NCBI RefSeq assembly: GCF_016097555.1
Contig: NC_054711.1
Location: forward strand, 34,968,550 to 35,032,549
DNA from: Gigantopelta aegis
Lineage: Eukaryota; Mollusca; Gastropoda; Neomphalida; Peltospiridae
Length of the DNA: 64,000 nt
Reading direction: 5' to 3'
Shown here: in pieces, positions 55,201 through 61,964 of the stretch
Numbering within the stretch: position 1 is the first letter of the stretch
How the letters are laid out: each line of letters begins with the position of its first letter
The notes under the pieces: generated by a model
What the model saw: the letters and a program-made list of their open reading frames with translations, nothing else
Database searches by the model: none
What the model was told of the DNA's origin: nothing
Made by a program: the position numbers and the translations under genes

Positions 55201-58200
55201 TATATCAACATCTGACTTACCTGTAATCAATCTTACCTGTAGATATTTGCATAAGTAAAAGTAAAATCACAATTACTAACCTGAACAAATGAAAAACATC
55301 TTTCTGGAACACTTTAACAACTCCGAATAAATATTATTCACAATATACATGGGTATGTAATATATGTAAAATACAACAGATTTACATTCACATTATCCAC
55401 ATGTAATTCCATACTAAAAATTACAAAAACTGAGAGCAGGCCTCTAAGAATTGATATTTGTTTTAAGGTTTACAACCCATTTTATTTTATTATGCATAAC
55501 TTATTATTGCACAATTTATTATTTCATTGTATGTTTTAACATGGTTTAAAACAGTATTTATTAAACAAATATAAAATGCAGTCCTTGGTTTTTGAAAATT
55601 ATAGGCGAGTGGAAAATCGCACACCTCAATATGCTAAGGTGAGTGAAAAAATCACTCTCCAAAATAAATAAAACAGCCGATTGGATTTTGACTGGTACGT
55701 CTACAAAATAGTCTATTAAACCAGTATTTCCCCGATTTGTTCAACAAAGAGACATACCAGTTTAACGACTGCATGGAAGCCACTGCCATGTTTTTCATTT
55801 TTATTGTTTTAATAAAAGGACCTTCCTATCAGCTAAATGAGCTATGAAAACTAGATTTTTGTAAACAATGGAAATAAATATACCCATCTATTTTACGTGT
55901 GCCGTTTGTTGAGTGTAACATGCGGTTTTTCTCACTCGTCAGATTGAAATTAAGTGAGCTGTACGAGTGCGATCGCACCTGCTCACCTTAAAAAGCAAGG
56001 TGTGAAAATGTAATCATTACCTGTAGCAGATCAATCATTTCCATTTTTAAACAGACAAGTAATTGAATGAAAGCTGACTAAACCTTGTAAAATTAATTTT
56101 AATGAAGTCTGCGAGGATGAAAAATGGATTACACAAATCTACTTACCTCTAAGAGAGACTTACACAAGTAACATACAAACGTAACAAATCACTCTCACAG
56201 TTTTCAGAGGGCTGTATTGGAAAGTTCTATAGATACCTGTATGATGCTGGATACAGCTTTCTTTGGGGAAGGATCTTCATCCGAGTCGGTGGTGGAAACC
56301 TCGCCACTTTCCGTGTCACTCGTGGTGTCACGTTTCTGGTATCTCCTCGGTGATGCAGCGTCAGTTACAGGCACTTCCTTCTCATTCCTGGCATCACCAG
56401 CTCCAGACTTTCCTTCCAACATCTCAGCACCATTTCCATCTTTTTCTGAGTCACGTTCAATCTCACCAGTTGCAGAATTCTTCTGAGGAACCTCCTTCCC
56501 ACCATCATCAGCAGAATTTTGGTCGGATCCAGACAATTTTAATACTTTAGATTTTGGACTTCTGCTACTTGGACTACTAGATGTCTTGCGTGCAGAAGTT
56601 TTGTCCTTAGCGGGTGAAAGAGATTTACGTTTTTCTGAAGACTTGTTTCCATTTTCCTTCTCACTACCTTTTTTCTCAGTGCCATCGCCCAATCCAGATC
56701 CATCTCGGATTATTTCTTTCCCAATATCATCATCATCAATTTGTTTTTCTTTCCTGCCTGACGTGTCCTGCGGTTTCCGAGGACTTTCTGATGCAGAACC
56801 TGGGCTAGATGAACGAGCATGCTTTTTTGATGTTTTTCCTTCGGAAAGATTTTCCTTTCTTTGGTCACCATCTTGGTCTTTGGAATCACCATCTAAGCTT
56901 TTGTTGTTGTCAGAGACAGCTGATGAAACAGCTCTGCCTTTCACTGGAGAGGACGACAGACTCCTTCGGTTAGACTGAGTATGAGGCGATGAATCACTTT
57001 TTGTGGAATCTTTCTGGCGATCACTTTCTTTCCCGCTATTTCTGTCGCCATCAGCAGTTCTGCTAGAATTGATTCCCAAATCAGAATCAACATCAGAACT
57101 TCTGTGACTCTTCTTGGGAGGCACCAAGCGACGCCGTTCAGACTTCTCCGAGCCCGAATCTGACCCAGTTTCATAGCCTCGTCTCTTGGTCGACGTCTTT
57201 CCTTTGGAATGATCAGAAACCGATTTCTGATCCAAGTGGCCTTCGACCCGGTCACCATCTCCTGACTTGTTAGAAGCTGAATCAGACCTGGTCTTGAGAT
57301 CATCTGTTTGACTGGAGACTTTCTTCGGAGATTTGTGAGGACTTGAATCAGATTGGGTGTCGCGCTTATTTCGTTTCTCTGGGACGGAATCTGAACCGAT
57401 TTTAATACTCGAAGACGGCTTGTCAAGATTTTCACCTGAATCGCTGTCATGCCTACTACGTTTTAACGTTTCACTTCTTATTGTCGGCCTGTCTGGACTA
57501 GGACTGGAGTCCGAGTTGTGTCTTCTTGATTCTCTTTCTCTCTCTTTTTTAGATCCATCAGCACCATCTCTCAAAGAATCAGACCTTCGCGACCTGCTAG
57601 GACTACTGGACCTCTGTGACCTGTTAGGACTATTAGACCTCCGTGACCTGTTAGGACTATTAGACCTCCGTGTCCTCTTAGGACTATTAGATCTCCGTGA
57701 CCTGTTAGGACTGTTGGATCTCCGCGACCTGGCAGGACTGGTTTCCATGTCAGAACCTTTTCTCGATCTTCGCGGTTCATCTTTTCTTAAACTTTCTGAA
57801 CCATTTGAATATCTGCTTCTTGCCGAGTCATCTCTTCTTGAGTCGTCCCTTCTTCTTGAGTCGTCCCTTCTCGAGTCATCCTTTCTCGAGTCATCCCTTC
57901 TTGAGTCGCCTCTTCTTGATTCATCTCTTCTCAAGTCACGTCTTCCCGAGTCATCCCTTCTCGAGTCGCGTCTTCTTGAGTCATCCCTTCTCGACTCATC
58001 TCTGCGTGATCGTGAAACATCTGAATGACTACCAGAGCGGGAACTCGGTCTTTCCTGCCTCCGATCATCTCTAAACCGACGAGAATTTTCTGATTCACGT
58101 TCCCTGTGCGAGTCTGACCGCTGATGCCGTTCATCTGTGTGCCTTCTGTAACTTTCCGAGCAAACGTCGGATCGCGAACGAGATCTTTCATCAGGCCTTT

Positions 58201-61200
58201 TCCTTGAAGAACTATCAGAATTGGCATTTGTCTCCAACCGGTCCTTAGCCAACAAATCTCTACTGGATACATGTCTTCCGTTTCTTGTATCGCTTGGAGA
58301 TTTTCTTATGTCACTAGAATCATGTACACTGGAATGTTTGCCGTTGTCAGTAGGAGATGCTGCCATTTCATCTTCTGATGATGACGATGATGATGACGAA
58401 GACGATGATGATGACGAAGATGATGAAGAACTTGTGCTTTCCGAGTCTGATGAAGAATCTTCGGTGGCACTATCAAGTTTTTCTCCATCTTTGGATTTGC
58501 TTGCATTTTTGTCTGCACTTGAGCTGGAATCACTGTCACTTGTAGATGGAGTTCTCCTGTAATATACAGAATTAAAAACTAAAAGCAAAAGACAATAACA
58601 AAATGCCAGTAACTACAGATATAGGGGGGGTGGGGGGAAAACAACTTTCTATTATGTTCCAGTTAAATACATAAGTGCTGACGGATTTCTTCCTGTAGTG
58701 TGTGTTTATTAGTGGTTACTGTTACGTAAAATATTTGTTATTGGCGAAAATTATCAATGTAACATTTGGTATTTAGTGTCAAATTTACAATTTTTGTTGT
58801 ATTAGAGTGGGAATGTTTTCGCTATAGAAATATCTCTGGCGGAAGATAGCGATCATAAACATACAAATGTCTGTCTTGCTCTCGAATGGCGGAGTACTCG
58901 GGTTAGGCCCAAAACACACCAGGTCTCCGTCTGGGTCTGGCGAGTATGGTGCCAGTCCAAAATGAAACAAACTGAATCGAATGTGACAAAACATAGCGCA
59001 TCTGTCCTGACGTCAACTACAGATCTGGCAACAAACCTCATAGAACAACCGCGATGATATAATTTCCTCCCACACCCCCATAACAATATTTTTTAGAATT
59101 AGTGTAAGTTTAGGGTTAGTTATATGCAATACCTTTTTAAACATTTTGTTCTATAAAAGCAACATGTTTATATTTCGTAATCCAGTATCACTATGCAGGG
59201 CATAAAATTTGGCACGAACGATTTTGTTGTTCGTCTGATGGTTATGCAAAACCAATATCGACACGAACGACGGATTGTTCGTGAAAAAACTATAATTGTT
59301 CGTCAGAAAATGATAACTATTTTTGGAATAAAATAATAAGAGAACTGGCCTAGCATTGCAGGTATGAGAAAAAAACAATGTATTTTTTAAAGGTATGTAA
59401 TAAATACAGAACCTCACATACATTATTTTTCCTTCCTATTTATTTCACACCGTTTATTGTGAGCAAGAACATACCATTCAACTGCTACATGGTCTTGTGG
59501 TAAATATTCTTGCACACAATAAACTTGTGAAATAAACAGGAAGCGAAAAAAACATATGTGAAGTTCTGTATATTTATTTACTTTTTGACACCTGTGTGGT
59601 TATATTGAAATATATGTATTAATTCTGAAACATATATTGTAATGAAAACAAGTACAACCCTTGCTAAATCAATTTATTAAAATACGACTACACAGCGAAG
59701 AAAATAGTACGTTTAATAAGGGACTTTAAAATAACGAAGTGGAAATTAGAACATGATGAAACTGAGTTGCAGCATCGATTGGATCGATCGAGGATTCGCA
59801 GAACTTCGGGTCTTTCCGTTCAGATCCGGAAGCTCAGACTATTGTTTGGCACCAATAAGTACTCCCCTGTAACAGAACCGATGGGGTAGTGTGCTGAAAT
59901 GTAAATGGCAGCTTTCAAGTTAGTCCCAGCATACCAAATAATAATAATAATTTAGTATTTATAAGAATTTGGAGAAAAAGTAAAGTTTGTTTTATTTAAC
60001 GCCTCTGGAGCACATTGATTTTTTATCTTATCATCGGCTATTGGACGTCAAACATATGGTCATTCTGACACTGTGTTTTAGAGGAAACCCGCTGTCGCCA
60101 CATAGGCTACTCTTTTTATGACAGGCAGCAAGGGATCTTTTATTTGCCCTTCCCACAGACAGGATAGCACAAACCATAGCCTTTGTTGAACCATTTATGG
60201 ATCACTGGTCGGTGCAAGTGGTTTACACCTACCCATTGAGCCTTGCGGAGCACTCACTCAGGGTTTGGAATCGGTATCTGGATTAAAAATCCCATGCCTC
60301 GACTGGGATCCGAACCCAGTACCTACCAGCCTGTAGACCGATGGCCTGCCACGACGCCACCGAGGCCGGTGAATTTGGAGAAAAGCCACGAAAATCGCCC
60401 ATCTTAGATTCTCATTTGATTACGGTTGCCGGCTAACCTTTTCATTTGTATCTGAACCACTTAAGAAAATCATTCGTGCAAACACTAAAACCACACAAAC
60501 GACATATTGTTTGTCTGAAAAAAATCAAATTTTATGCCCTGCTATGTTTTGCCTTTGAAAAATTTGACATTTTGACCATGTCTAAAATTTCCTCCACAAG
60601 GGTGCTTTTGTTGGTGCTTTTGGTACAAATATAGCACAGAAGACACAATGAGGTATTGAGACTAAAGGTTCCGTATACGCTGAAGTTCATTCCGTCAAAA
60701 TACACCCAATGAGATTTTATAAGTATTAAAATGCAGTCTCACTTGTTGATCCACTGCGTGGTCGAGTGGTTACAGTGCTCAGCTAGTCCCGATGGGCTAG
60801 CTGGATTTGAACTCCAGACCCTAGCACTACTTAGTTTGCAGTGTTTAATGCAATGTCCACTTGATATCACTAATCCAATACCCCAAAGGGGGTGCAGGTG
60901 GAAATCTTTCCCATCAAGAAAGGTATATATTAATCAATATGGATTTCTTATATTTATTGTTGTTTATTGAAGTACATTTATTTAAAGATATGAACGCATT
61001 GATATATATTGATAACACATTAGAGTTACAGACCCAGACATCAAAATACACCAGACATGCCATCTGTGCCACATTACAGATTACCAGAGCCAGACCCAGT
61101 GTGTTTTGGCCCTGAAGTGATTGGGTAAAATATAGCCAGAGTACTCGGACTGTAAGAGAGCTAGACAGACATTTGGACATAAATACGCTCTCATTACAGT

Positions 61201-61780
61201 CAGAGACCAAGCTATGTATTTTTTTGGCAATTCCCGACAACCAAAAAGTTGGCAAAGATTTCCGCTCTAATACCACAACAATCCTATGTTTGACGTTAAA
61301 TACTTTTACTTTTACTCGGGCTAGGTAAAATACTGATGGTCTGGAGTTCAAATCCAAATAGCACTCTCTCATTTGTAGTGTTTTAATAATGCACTATTCG
61401 GCTGGTGATAATTCAATACCCTAATGAGGGGAAATAGAAGTCTTTTCGAACATCATCATCATCATCATGCTGTTTAACATTTAATATTGTTTATAACCTA
61501 AAATAATAACATATTTGTTTGGGGTTTTTTTAAATGTTTTCTATTTATTAGGCATGTATAATTATAAAACACACATACAAATTTTAATGTATAAATCCGT
61601 ATTTTAATATGCGGTATTTGGTCCCACACCCAGTGACACTGATTGAATAAAAACTATGAAATATGGATAAAAACTTTCAAGCAGCGAGTGCTGTACCAAA
61701 TAAACCAGCCGGGTTTGTTTTTTTCAGTAAAGTAACAAGTACATTTCAGAATATTAAAATATATCATACCCTTTCGGCAT
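30521..61780 (-). CDS. CWC22: Pre-mRNA-splicing factor CWC22 homolog (Nucampholin), 20 coding exons
   Basis: Coding exons, in transcript order (minus strand): 61780-61770, 58556-56237, 54617-54580, 54164-53706, 51797-51615, 49316-49188, 48340-48247, 47721-47593, 44547-44412, 43640-43537, 42536-42434, 41837-41775, 41185-41090, 38883-38735, 36276-36199, 35949-35797, 34745-34618, 34054-33953, 33001-32841, 31317-30521. All introns are GT-AG. The sum is 5433 nt and the frame is continuous, giving 1810 aa. CWC22 joins the spliceosome and, through its MIF4G domain, binds eIF4A3 and escorts it to sites of exon-junction-complex assembly; it acts in the nucleus. An acidic RS-rich N-terminal part (to about residue 1000) precedes the MIF4G domain (about 1005-1200), an acidic GS linker, the MA3 domain (about 1300-1420) and a charged RD/RS tail. 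The human protein is about 900 aa, and the excess is almost all N-terminal. Identification rests on near-unbroken similarity across exons 5-18. Confidence 0.95.
32265..32830. repeat. Degenerate tandem repeat, about 50-60 bp unit
   Basis: Around ten diverged units share ATACTAGATACTGC...TTTAAAAG and GACTGTTTTGAAATATTAAA. The array fills the intron between exons 19 and 20 of CWC22 and ends a few bases from the exon 19 donor. Confidence 0.85.
32841..33001 (-). CDS. CWC22: CWC22 exon 19: end of conserved region and serine-rich linker
   Basis: It continues GLGGLT into [17 protein letters not shown], then a Ser/Asp tract ([15 protein letters not shown]...) matching the serine-rich stretch seen after the MA3 domain in other CWC22 proteins. 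The acceptor is TTATGATTGCAG at 33002-33013, which is also the first unit of the adjacent 68-bp array. Confidence 0.93.
33002..33679. repeat. 68-bp tandem repeat, ten units, containing acceptor-like sites
   Basis: Ten near-identical 68-bp units abut the exon 19 acceptor. On the minus strand each unit carries TGTTACGATTGCAG, nearly the same as the true acceptor (TGTTATGATTGCAG). Units start about every 68 bp from 33002 to 33612. Confidence 0.95.
33953..38883 (-). CDS. CWC22: CWC22 exons 14-18: MA3 domain and following conserved helices
   Basis: Exon 14 (38883-38735) encodes [20 protein letters not shown], the start of MA3. Exon 15 (36276-36199) gives [20 protein letters not shown]; exon 16 (35949-35797) contains [20 protein letters not shown]; exon 17 (34745-34618) contains [20 protein letters not shown]; exon 18 (34054-33953) contains [20 protein letters not shown]. 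These follow the human protein residue by residue with conservative changes and no gap at junctions. MA3 is an alpha-helical repeat module shared with eIF4G and PDCD4. Donors and acceptors are all canonical. The intron between exons 14 and 15 holds a Tc1 element and a SINE. Confidence 0.94.
34765..34890. repeat. 61-bp tandem duplication, two copies
   Basis: TTCAGAAATCAAAAGCTGT...GTCAGATTAACTGTGTACAT is repeated almost exactly at 34765 and 34826, within the intron upstream of exon 17. Confidence 0.85.
35190..35785. repeat. Palindromic repeat cluster (TTATTACACGTGTGCTTCAT)
   Basis: Two adjacent copies of about 66 bp (35446-35578) and a diverged third (about 35700-35780) contain ACACGTGTGCTTCATATGAT and end in GTGGATAATAA. 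The flanking GATTCTTATAGAGCGAGGG...AATACATGAATCCGG has inverted parts. These are probably nested foldback elements in the intron between exons 16 and 17. Confidence 0.7.
36519..36827 (-). mobile_element. SINE type B, full length with TSD
   Basis: It spans tail to complete tRNA head (GGGGCGGGATGTAGCCCAGT on the minus strand). Imperfect duplications TGATCCACAAAGAA (36505-36518) and TGATCCATGAAGAA (36828-36841) flank it. Confidence 0.93.
37112..38665 (+). mobile_element. Tc1-like DNA transposon, complete with TIRs
   Basis: The ends TACTACTCAAAAGAATTTAA at 37112 and its complement ending at 38665 form TIRs of about 26 bp. TA dinucleotides (37110-37111 and 38666-38667) are the target duplication. 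The 1554-bp element lies in the CWC22 intron between exons 14 and 15, antisense to the gene. Confidence 0.95.
37466..38452 (+). pseudogene. Tc1-like transposase, intact except for one stop codon
   Basis: From ATG 37466 ([20 protein letters not shown]) it carries a paired-type helix-turn-helix ([20 protein letters not shown]), a GRPR AT-hook-like motif (SGRPRSTT), the first catalytic Asp in VMFTDESRF, the second in LQDDNARPH, and the Glu of [14 protein letters not shown] at 38237-38239, in the WPAYxPDLAP motif where the family usually has Ser, is the only disruption. After it the frame is open to a TAA ending at 38452 (RGGFTHY-stop), giving the usual length of about 330 codons. It is a recently inactivated copy, although related functional copies may exist elsewhere. 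Confidence 0.93.
39330..39870. repeat. Inverted-repeat-containing intronic DNA
   Basis: It includes the short palindrome TTCCGCGATCGCGGAA (about 39337-39352) and a diverged pair GCGAACGTTAGCGAAACG...TTGGCTAAACTTGG / AGTTTAGCCAGCAGTTTG...TAACGCTTGTCTCGG (about 39558-39700). Probably an old foldback element in the intron between exons 13 and 14. Confidence 0.5.
40440..40806. repeat. 50-bp tandem repeat, seven to eight units
   Basis: Units contain CAGGTCTCTGGAAATTACAA and AACGATCATTTCACTCGCAC and differ at only a few sites. The array is in the intron between exons 13 and 14. Confidence 0.95.
40856..41037 (-). mobile_element. SINE type A, tail missing
   Basis: Core (AGCAAGGGATGTTGTATATA) and tRNA head (GGGGATCGATCCC ... 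CTACTGGGCTATGTA) are present. It sits 50 bp from exon 13. Confidence 0.85.
41090..49316 (-). CDS. CWC22: CWC22 exons 6-13: MIF4G domain and acidic linker
   Basis: Exon 6 (49316-49188) contains [20 protein letters not shown]; exon 7 (48340-48247) [20 protein letters not shown]; exon 8 (47721-47593) [20 protein letters not shown]; exon 9 (44547-44412) [20 protein letters not shown]; exon 10 (43640-43537) [20 protein letters not shown]; exon 11 (42536-42434) [20 protein letters not shown]; exon 12 (41837-41775) [20 protein letters not shown]; exon 13 (41185-41090) an [12 protein letters not shown]...EDSDDEEQ acidic/GS linker. Exons 6-10 form the MIF4G fold that contacts eIF4A3. Similarity to the human sequence is high throughout. 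The GSGSGS run in exon 13 comes from a short CCCGAT tandem repeat and may vary in length. Confidence 0.95.
41455..41602. repeat. 49-bp tandem repeat, three copies
   Basis: ATTTTATTTCAACCCATCAG followed by AGTACTGATTTTACATATGT is repeated three times almost exactly, in the intron between exons 12 and 13. Confidence 0.9.
42681..42995 (-). mobile_element. SINE type B, full length
   Basis: Complete from tail to tRNA head. Imperfect flanking duplications CTTCGTCTATAGAA (ends 42680) and CTTGGTCTGTAGAA (starts 42996) mark the insertion. Intron between exons 10 and 11. Confidence 0.92.
43168..43312. repeat. Foldback MITE, copy 1 (TTTTCAAAGCTAT...)
   Basis: An imperfect palindrome whose arms include GTGCTATGAAATGATAAAAC / TGGTTTTATGACATCGTAGC. 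A related copy is at 53112-53223. Intron between exons 10 and 11. Confidence 0.75.
43790..44035 (-). mobile_element. Decayed SINE
   Basis: Only scattered SINE motifs remain (GAAAGGAATATTTCTGTCAT, GCAAGGGACCTTTTATATG, CACAGTCTTTGATGTACC). Intron between exons 9 and 10. Confidence 0.6.
44548..45223. repeat. Tandem array of partial CWC22 exon 9 copies
   Basis: Seven extra copies of a unit of about 96 bp lie upstream (in transcript sense) of exon 9. Each contains the acceptor (GTTTAACAG or GTTTAACTG) and the first 45 or so coding bases (GCTCACGAGGTGCTGTGTCT...), then about 45 bp of intron-like DNA. They are detectable at about 44580, 44676, 44773, 44870, 44966, 45070 and 45166. An in-frame TAA follows the exon-like part in each unit. 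Confidence 0.95.
45710..46026. mobile_element. hAT-like MITE, CAGGGCTCGAACTTAA ends
   Basis: 317 bp with inverted ends CAGGGCTCGAACTTAA / complement of TTAAGATCAAGCCCTG (a few mismatches). AGTATA is duplicated at 45704-45709 and 46027-46032. No coding capacity. Inserted in an old SINE. Confidence 0.75.
46052..46855. mobile_element. Non-autonomous Tc1/mariner-type element with TA target duplication
   Basis: 804 bp with near-perfect inverted ends starting CCGTATATTGCCGTGTATTA and extending through GCCGAC. TA is duplicated on both sides (46050-46051 and 46856-46857). No transposase is encoded. It disrupts the SINE sequence GATATACCAGTCATGG. Confidence 0.88.
47275..47560 (-). mobile_element. SINE type A, full length
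   Basis: Tail (ACATCACTAGAACACATTGA), core and degenerate tRNA head (GGGATCGATTTCACACCGAC) are all present, ending 33 bp from the exon 8 donor of CWC22. Confidence 0.9.
47920..48200 (-). mobile_element. SINE type A, diverged, full length
   Basis: Recognisable tail (CAGCTACTGGATGTCAAACA), core (AGCAAGGGTTCTTTTATATG) and rearranged head. Intron between exons 7 and 8. Confidence 0.8.
49423..49655 (-). mobile_element. SINE type A, head missing
   Basis: Tail and core are well conserved. The copy ends after GAACTGGCTGGAACGAGAA, before the tRNA head. Intron between exons 5 and 6. Confidence 0.88.
50220..50450. repeat. Fragments of a foldback element and a decayed SINE
   Basis: 50232-50315 shares TTTTGCACAAGAACATACCA and TATGTGAAGTTCTGTATATG with the element at 59405-59575. 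50338-50430 is a decayed SINE core (AGAGAGGAAACCCACTACTG ... CCATAGACAGGACAG). Confidence 0.6.
50486..50675. mobile_element. MITE, TAGTCCGTCCCA family, copy 2
   Basis: 190 bp with inverted ends TAGTCCGTCCCA / TGGAACGGACTA. Homologous to 19611-19890 and 51373-51580. Intron between exons 5 and 6. Confidence 0.8.
51373..51580. mobile_element. MITE, TAGTCCGTCCCA family, copy 3
   Basis: It begins TATAGTCCTTCCCACCAGGG, shares the interior (TTATTTATTTCTGAGCAGAT) with the other copies, and ends about 35 bp from the exon 5 donor of CWC22. Confidence 0.75.
51615..51797 (-). CDS. CWC22: CWC22 exon 5: linker and entry to the MIF4G domain
   Basis: A low-complexity Gln/Pro/Thr segment ([20 protein letters not shown]) leads into [20 protein letters not shown], the signature that immediately precedes MIF4G in CWC22 proteins. 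The junctions (TTTTCAG acceptor, GTGGGT donor) keep the frame into exon 6 ([12 protein letters not shown]). This exon links the expanded N-terminus to the conserved core, so both belong to one gene. Confidence 0.95.
51836..52144 (-). mobile_element. SINE type B, full length
   Basis: From GGAAGGAAGGAAATGTTTTA to the tRNA head (GGGGCTGGATGTAGCCCAGT on the minus strand), with a deletion of about 25 bp near the tail-core junction. It starts about 38 bp from the exon 5 acceptor. Confidence 0.92.
52176..52210. repeat. Poly-G run, about 34 bases
   Basis: A long G homopolymer in the intron between exons 4 and 5. Comparable runs occur at 27344, 31682 (C) and 40304 (C). Their lengths are unreliable in any assembly. 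Confidence 0.9.
52370..52715. repeat. Large foldback element, about 345 bp
   Basis: The central arms (CATTACAATGACACAGATTC ... ACTATGTCACCTATAT, 52477-52526, and the complement at 52560-52607) are near-perfect. Outer arms (CCGAACCAAAATGTTAACAA / complement of TTGTTAACAATTTGGTTCG) are more diverged. Intron between exons 4 and 5. Confidence 0.85.
53112..53223. repeat. Foldback MITE, copy 2
   Basis: Related to 43168-43312: TTTTAGCACTACGATATCAT / complement near ACGATATCACTGCCCTAAAA, and it ends in TAGCTTTGAAAATC. Confidence 0.75.
53505..53637 (-). mobile_element. Decayed SINE head
   Basis: It retains GGGCAATCGATCCTATGAAC and TGCTACCACTGAGCTACACT, equivalent to the B-box and start of the tRNA head. 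The core is lost. It lies just downstream of exon 4 of CWC22. Confidence 0.55.
53706..54164 (-). CDS. CWC22: CWC22 exon 4: arginine/acid-rich (RS/RE) segment
   Basis: Begins [20 protein letters not shown] and continues with about 120 residues dominated by Arg, Asp, Glu and Lys ([20 protein letters not shown]...), ending NKDGVDS. It is low-complexity and probably disordered. It corresponds in position to the RS-rich part before MIF4G in vertebrate CWC22. Acceptor ATATTTCAG and donor GTAAAT keep the frame with exons 3 and 5. Confidence 0.93.
54580..54617 (-). CDS. CWC22: CWC22 exon 3 (38-nt microexon-like)
   Basis: Encodes [13 protein letters not shown] between exon 2 (ending VSSIIQ) and exon 4 (LKKLVDYG). 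Acceptor CTTTATTTTAG and donor GTAGTA are present, and both junctions are in frame. Skipping it would shift the frame, since 38 is not a multiple of three. Confidence 0.85.
54618..56236. other. CWC22 intron between exons 2 and 3
   Basis: About 1.6 kb of AT-rich intron with no clear transposon, gene or tandem array. TAGGCGAGTGGAAAATCGCA and its partial repeats near 55600-55640 and 55930-55990 (GAGTGAAAAAATCACTC and related) are weak inverted motifs only. Confidence 0.5.
56237..58556 (-). CDS. CWC22: CWC22 exon 2: giant RS-rich N-terminal region
   Basis: One 2320-nt exon encodes about 773 residues. It begins [20 protein letters not shown], passes a polyserine run and reaches two internal repeat blocks: RRDDSR-type units (about 57800-58010) and [13 protein letters not shown] units (about 57590-57740). 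It then continues as Ser/Asp/Lys-rich sequence with many SP and SDS motifs, ending [13 protein letters not shown]. No folded domain is visible; abundant RS and SP dipeptides suggest phosphorylation and nuclear-speckle targeting. Vertebrate CWC22 has only a short RS segment here. The in-phase junctions on both sides tie it to the same gene, although an alternative short isoform starting downstream cannot be excluded. Confidence 0.9.
58622..59195. other. CWC22 intron 1, distal part
   Basis: Non-coding. G-run at 58624-58637 and AT-rich DNA. Open frames on the minus strand (58785-59086) lack homology and splice connection. Confidence 0.5.
59405..59575. repeat. Foldback MITE within the hAT-like element
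   Basis: Ends ACAGAACCTCACATACATTA / complement of ATGTGAAGTTCTGT, with inner arms TTCCTATTTATTTCACACCG... / ...TTGTGAAATAAACAGGAAGC. Related fragment at 50232-50315. Confidence 0.75.
59979..60370 (-). mobile_element. SINE type C, full length with perfect TSD
   Basis: Full-length relative of 1781-2178, flanked by the perfect 14-bp duplication GAATTTGGAGAAAA (59965-59978 and 60371-60384). Inserted in the hAT-like element. Confidence 0.93.
60755..60905 (+). mobile_element. tRNA-headed SINE, type E
   Basis: The head has A-box-like TGGTCGAGTGGTTA and B-box-like GGATTTGAACTCC, followed by a short body (TGCAGTGTTTAATGCAATGT, CCAATACCCCAAAGGGGGTG). A diverged relative (TCTGGAGTTCAAATCCAAAT, CAATACCCTAATGAGGGGAA) lies at about 61335-61445. 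It could be mistaken for a tRNA gene, but the body and the lack of a full cloverleaf argue against that. Confidence 0.65.
61770..61780 (-). CDS. CWC22: CWC22 exon 1: start codon and first residues
   Basis: ATG CCG AAA GG followed by the donor GTATGATA. Spliced to exon 2 it reads [13 protein letters not shown] in frame. Exon 2 has no suitable ATG at its start, so a short leader exon is needed. The ETS-type motifs 90 bp upstream support this position. Confidence 0.75.
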
Positions 61781-61861
61781 TTTTGTCAACAAATGCTTAA
61801 AAATCAAAAAGAATTTGTCACGTTTTCACAATATTTTCTTAGAAAACGTTCACCCAAAATA

Positions 61862-61881
61862 CCACTTCCTAAACCGGAAGT
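61862..61881 (-). promoter_or_regulatory. Putative CWC22 promoter with paired ETS motifs
   Basis: ACCGGAAGT at 61873-61881 (ACTTCCGGT on the coding strand) and CCACTTCCT at 61862-61870 are ETS-family-like sites, common in TATA-less housekeeping promoters. They lie about 80-100 bp upstream of the ATG at 61780. Confidence 0.55.
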
Positions 61882-61964
61882 CTCGTAATACTAAAAGCGT
61901 ATAATTTCTGGAATGTTAACGAATCGGGGTTTGACGCATTAAATAACTAGGAATGTCCGTTAGA

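Larger units (their letters stand above)
59196..60541. mobile_element. hAT-like non-autonomous element with later insertions
   Basis: A perfect 16-bp inverted terminal repeat, CAGGGCATAAAATTTG at 59196-59211 and its complement at 60526-60541, is flanked by CTATG (59191-59195 and 60542-60546). The interior has GTTCGT-rich ends and no transposase. It contains a foldback element and a type C SINE, both younger. CWC22 intron 1. Confidence 0.82.

Noticed and set aside
57357..58028. Leu/Ser/Asp-rich plus-strand frames (56217-58562) and similar frames at 30430-31176 and 53839-54146
   Set aside because: Antisense shadows of CWC22 RS-rich exons. The arginine/serine codons reverse into Leu, Ser and Asp codons without independent gene signals.
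58785..59086. Two overlapping minus-strand frames in CWC22 intron 1 as an alternative first exon
   Set aside because: Neither ends in a donor that continues in frame into exon 2 at 58556, whereas ATGCCGAAAGG|GTATGA at 61780-61770 does.
60755..60830. tRNA gene
   Set aside because: Pol III A and B boxes are present but the cloverleaf is incomplete and a SINE body follows. All tRNA-like heads in the window behave the same way.
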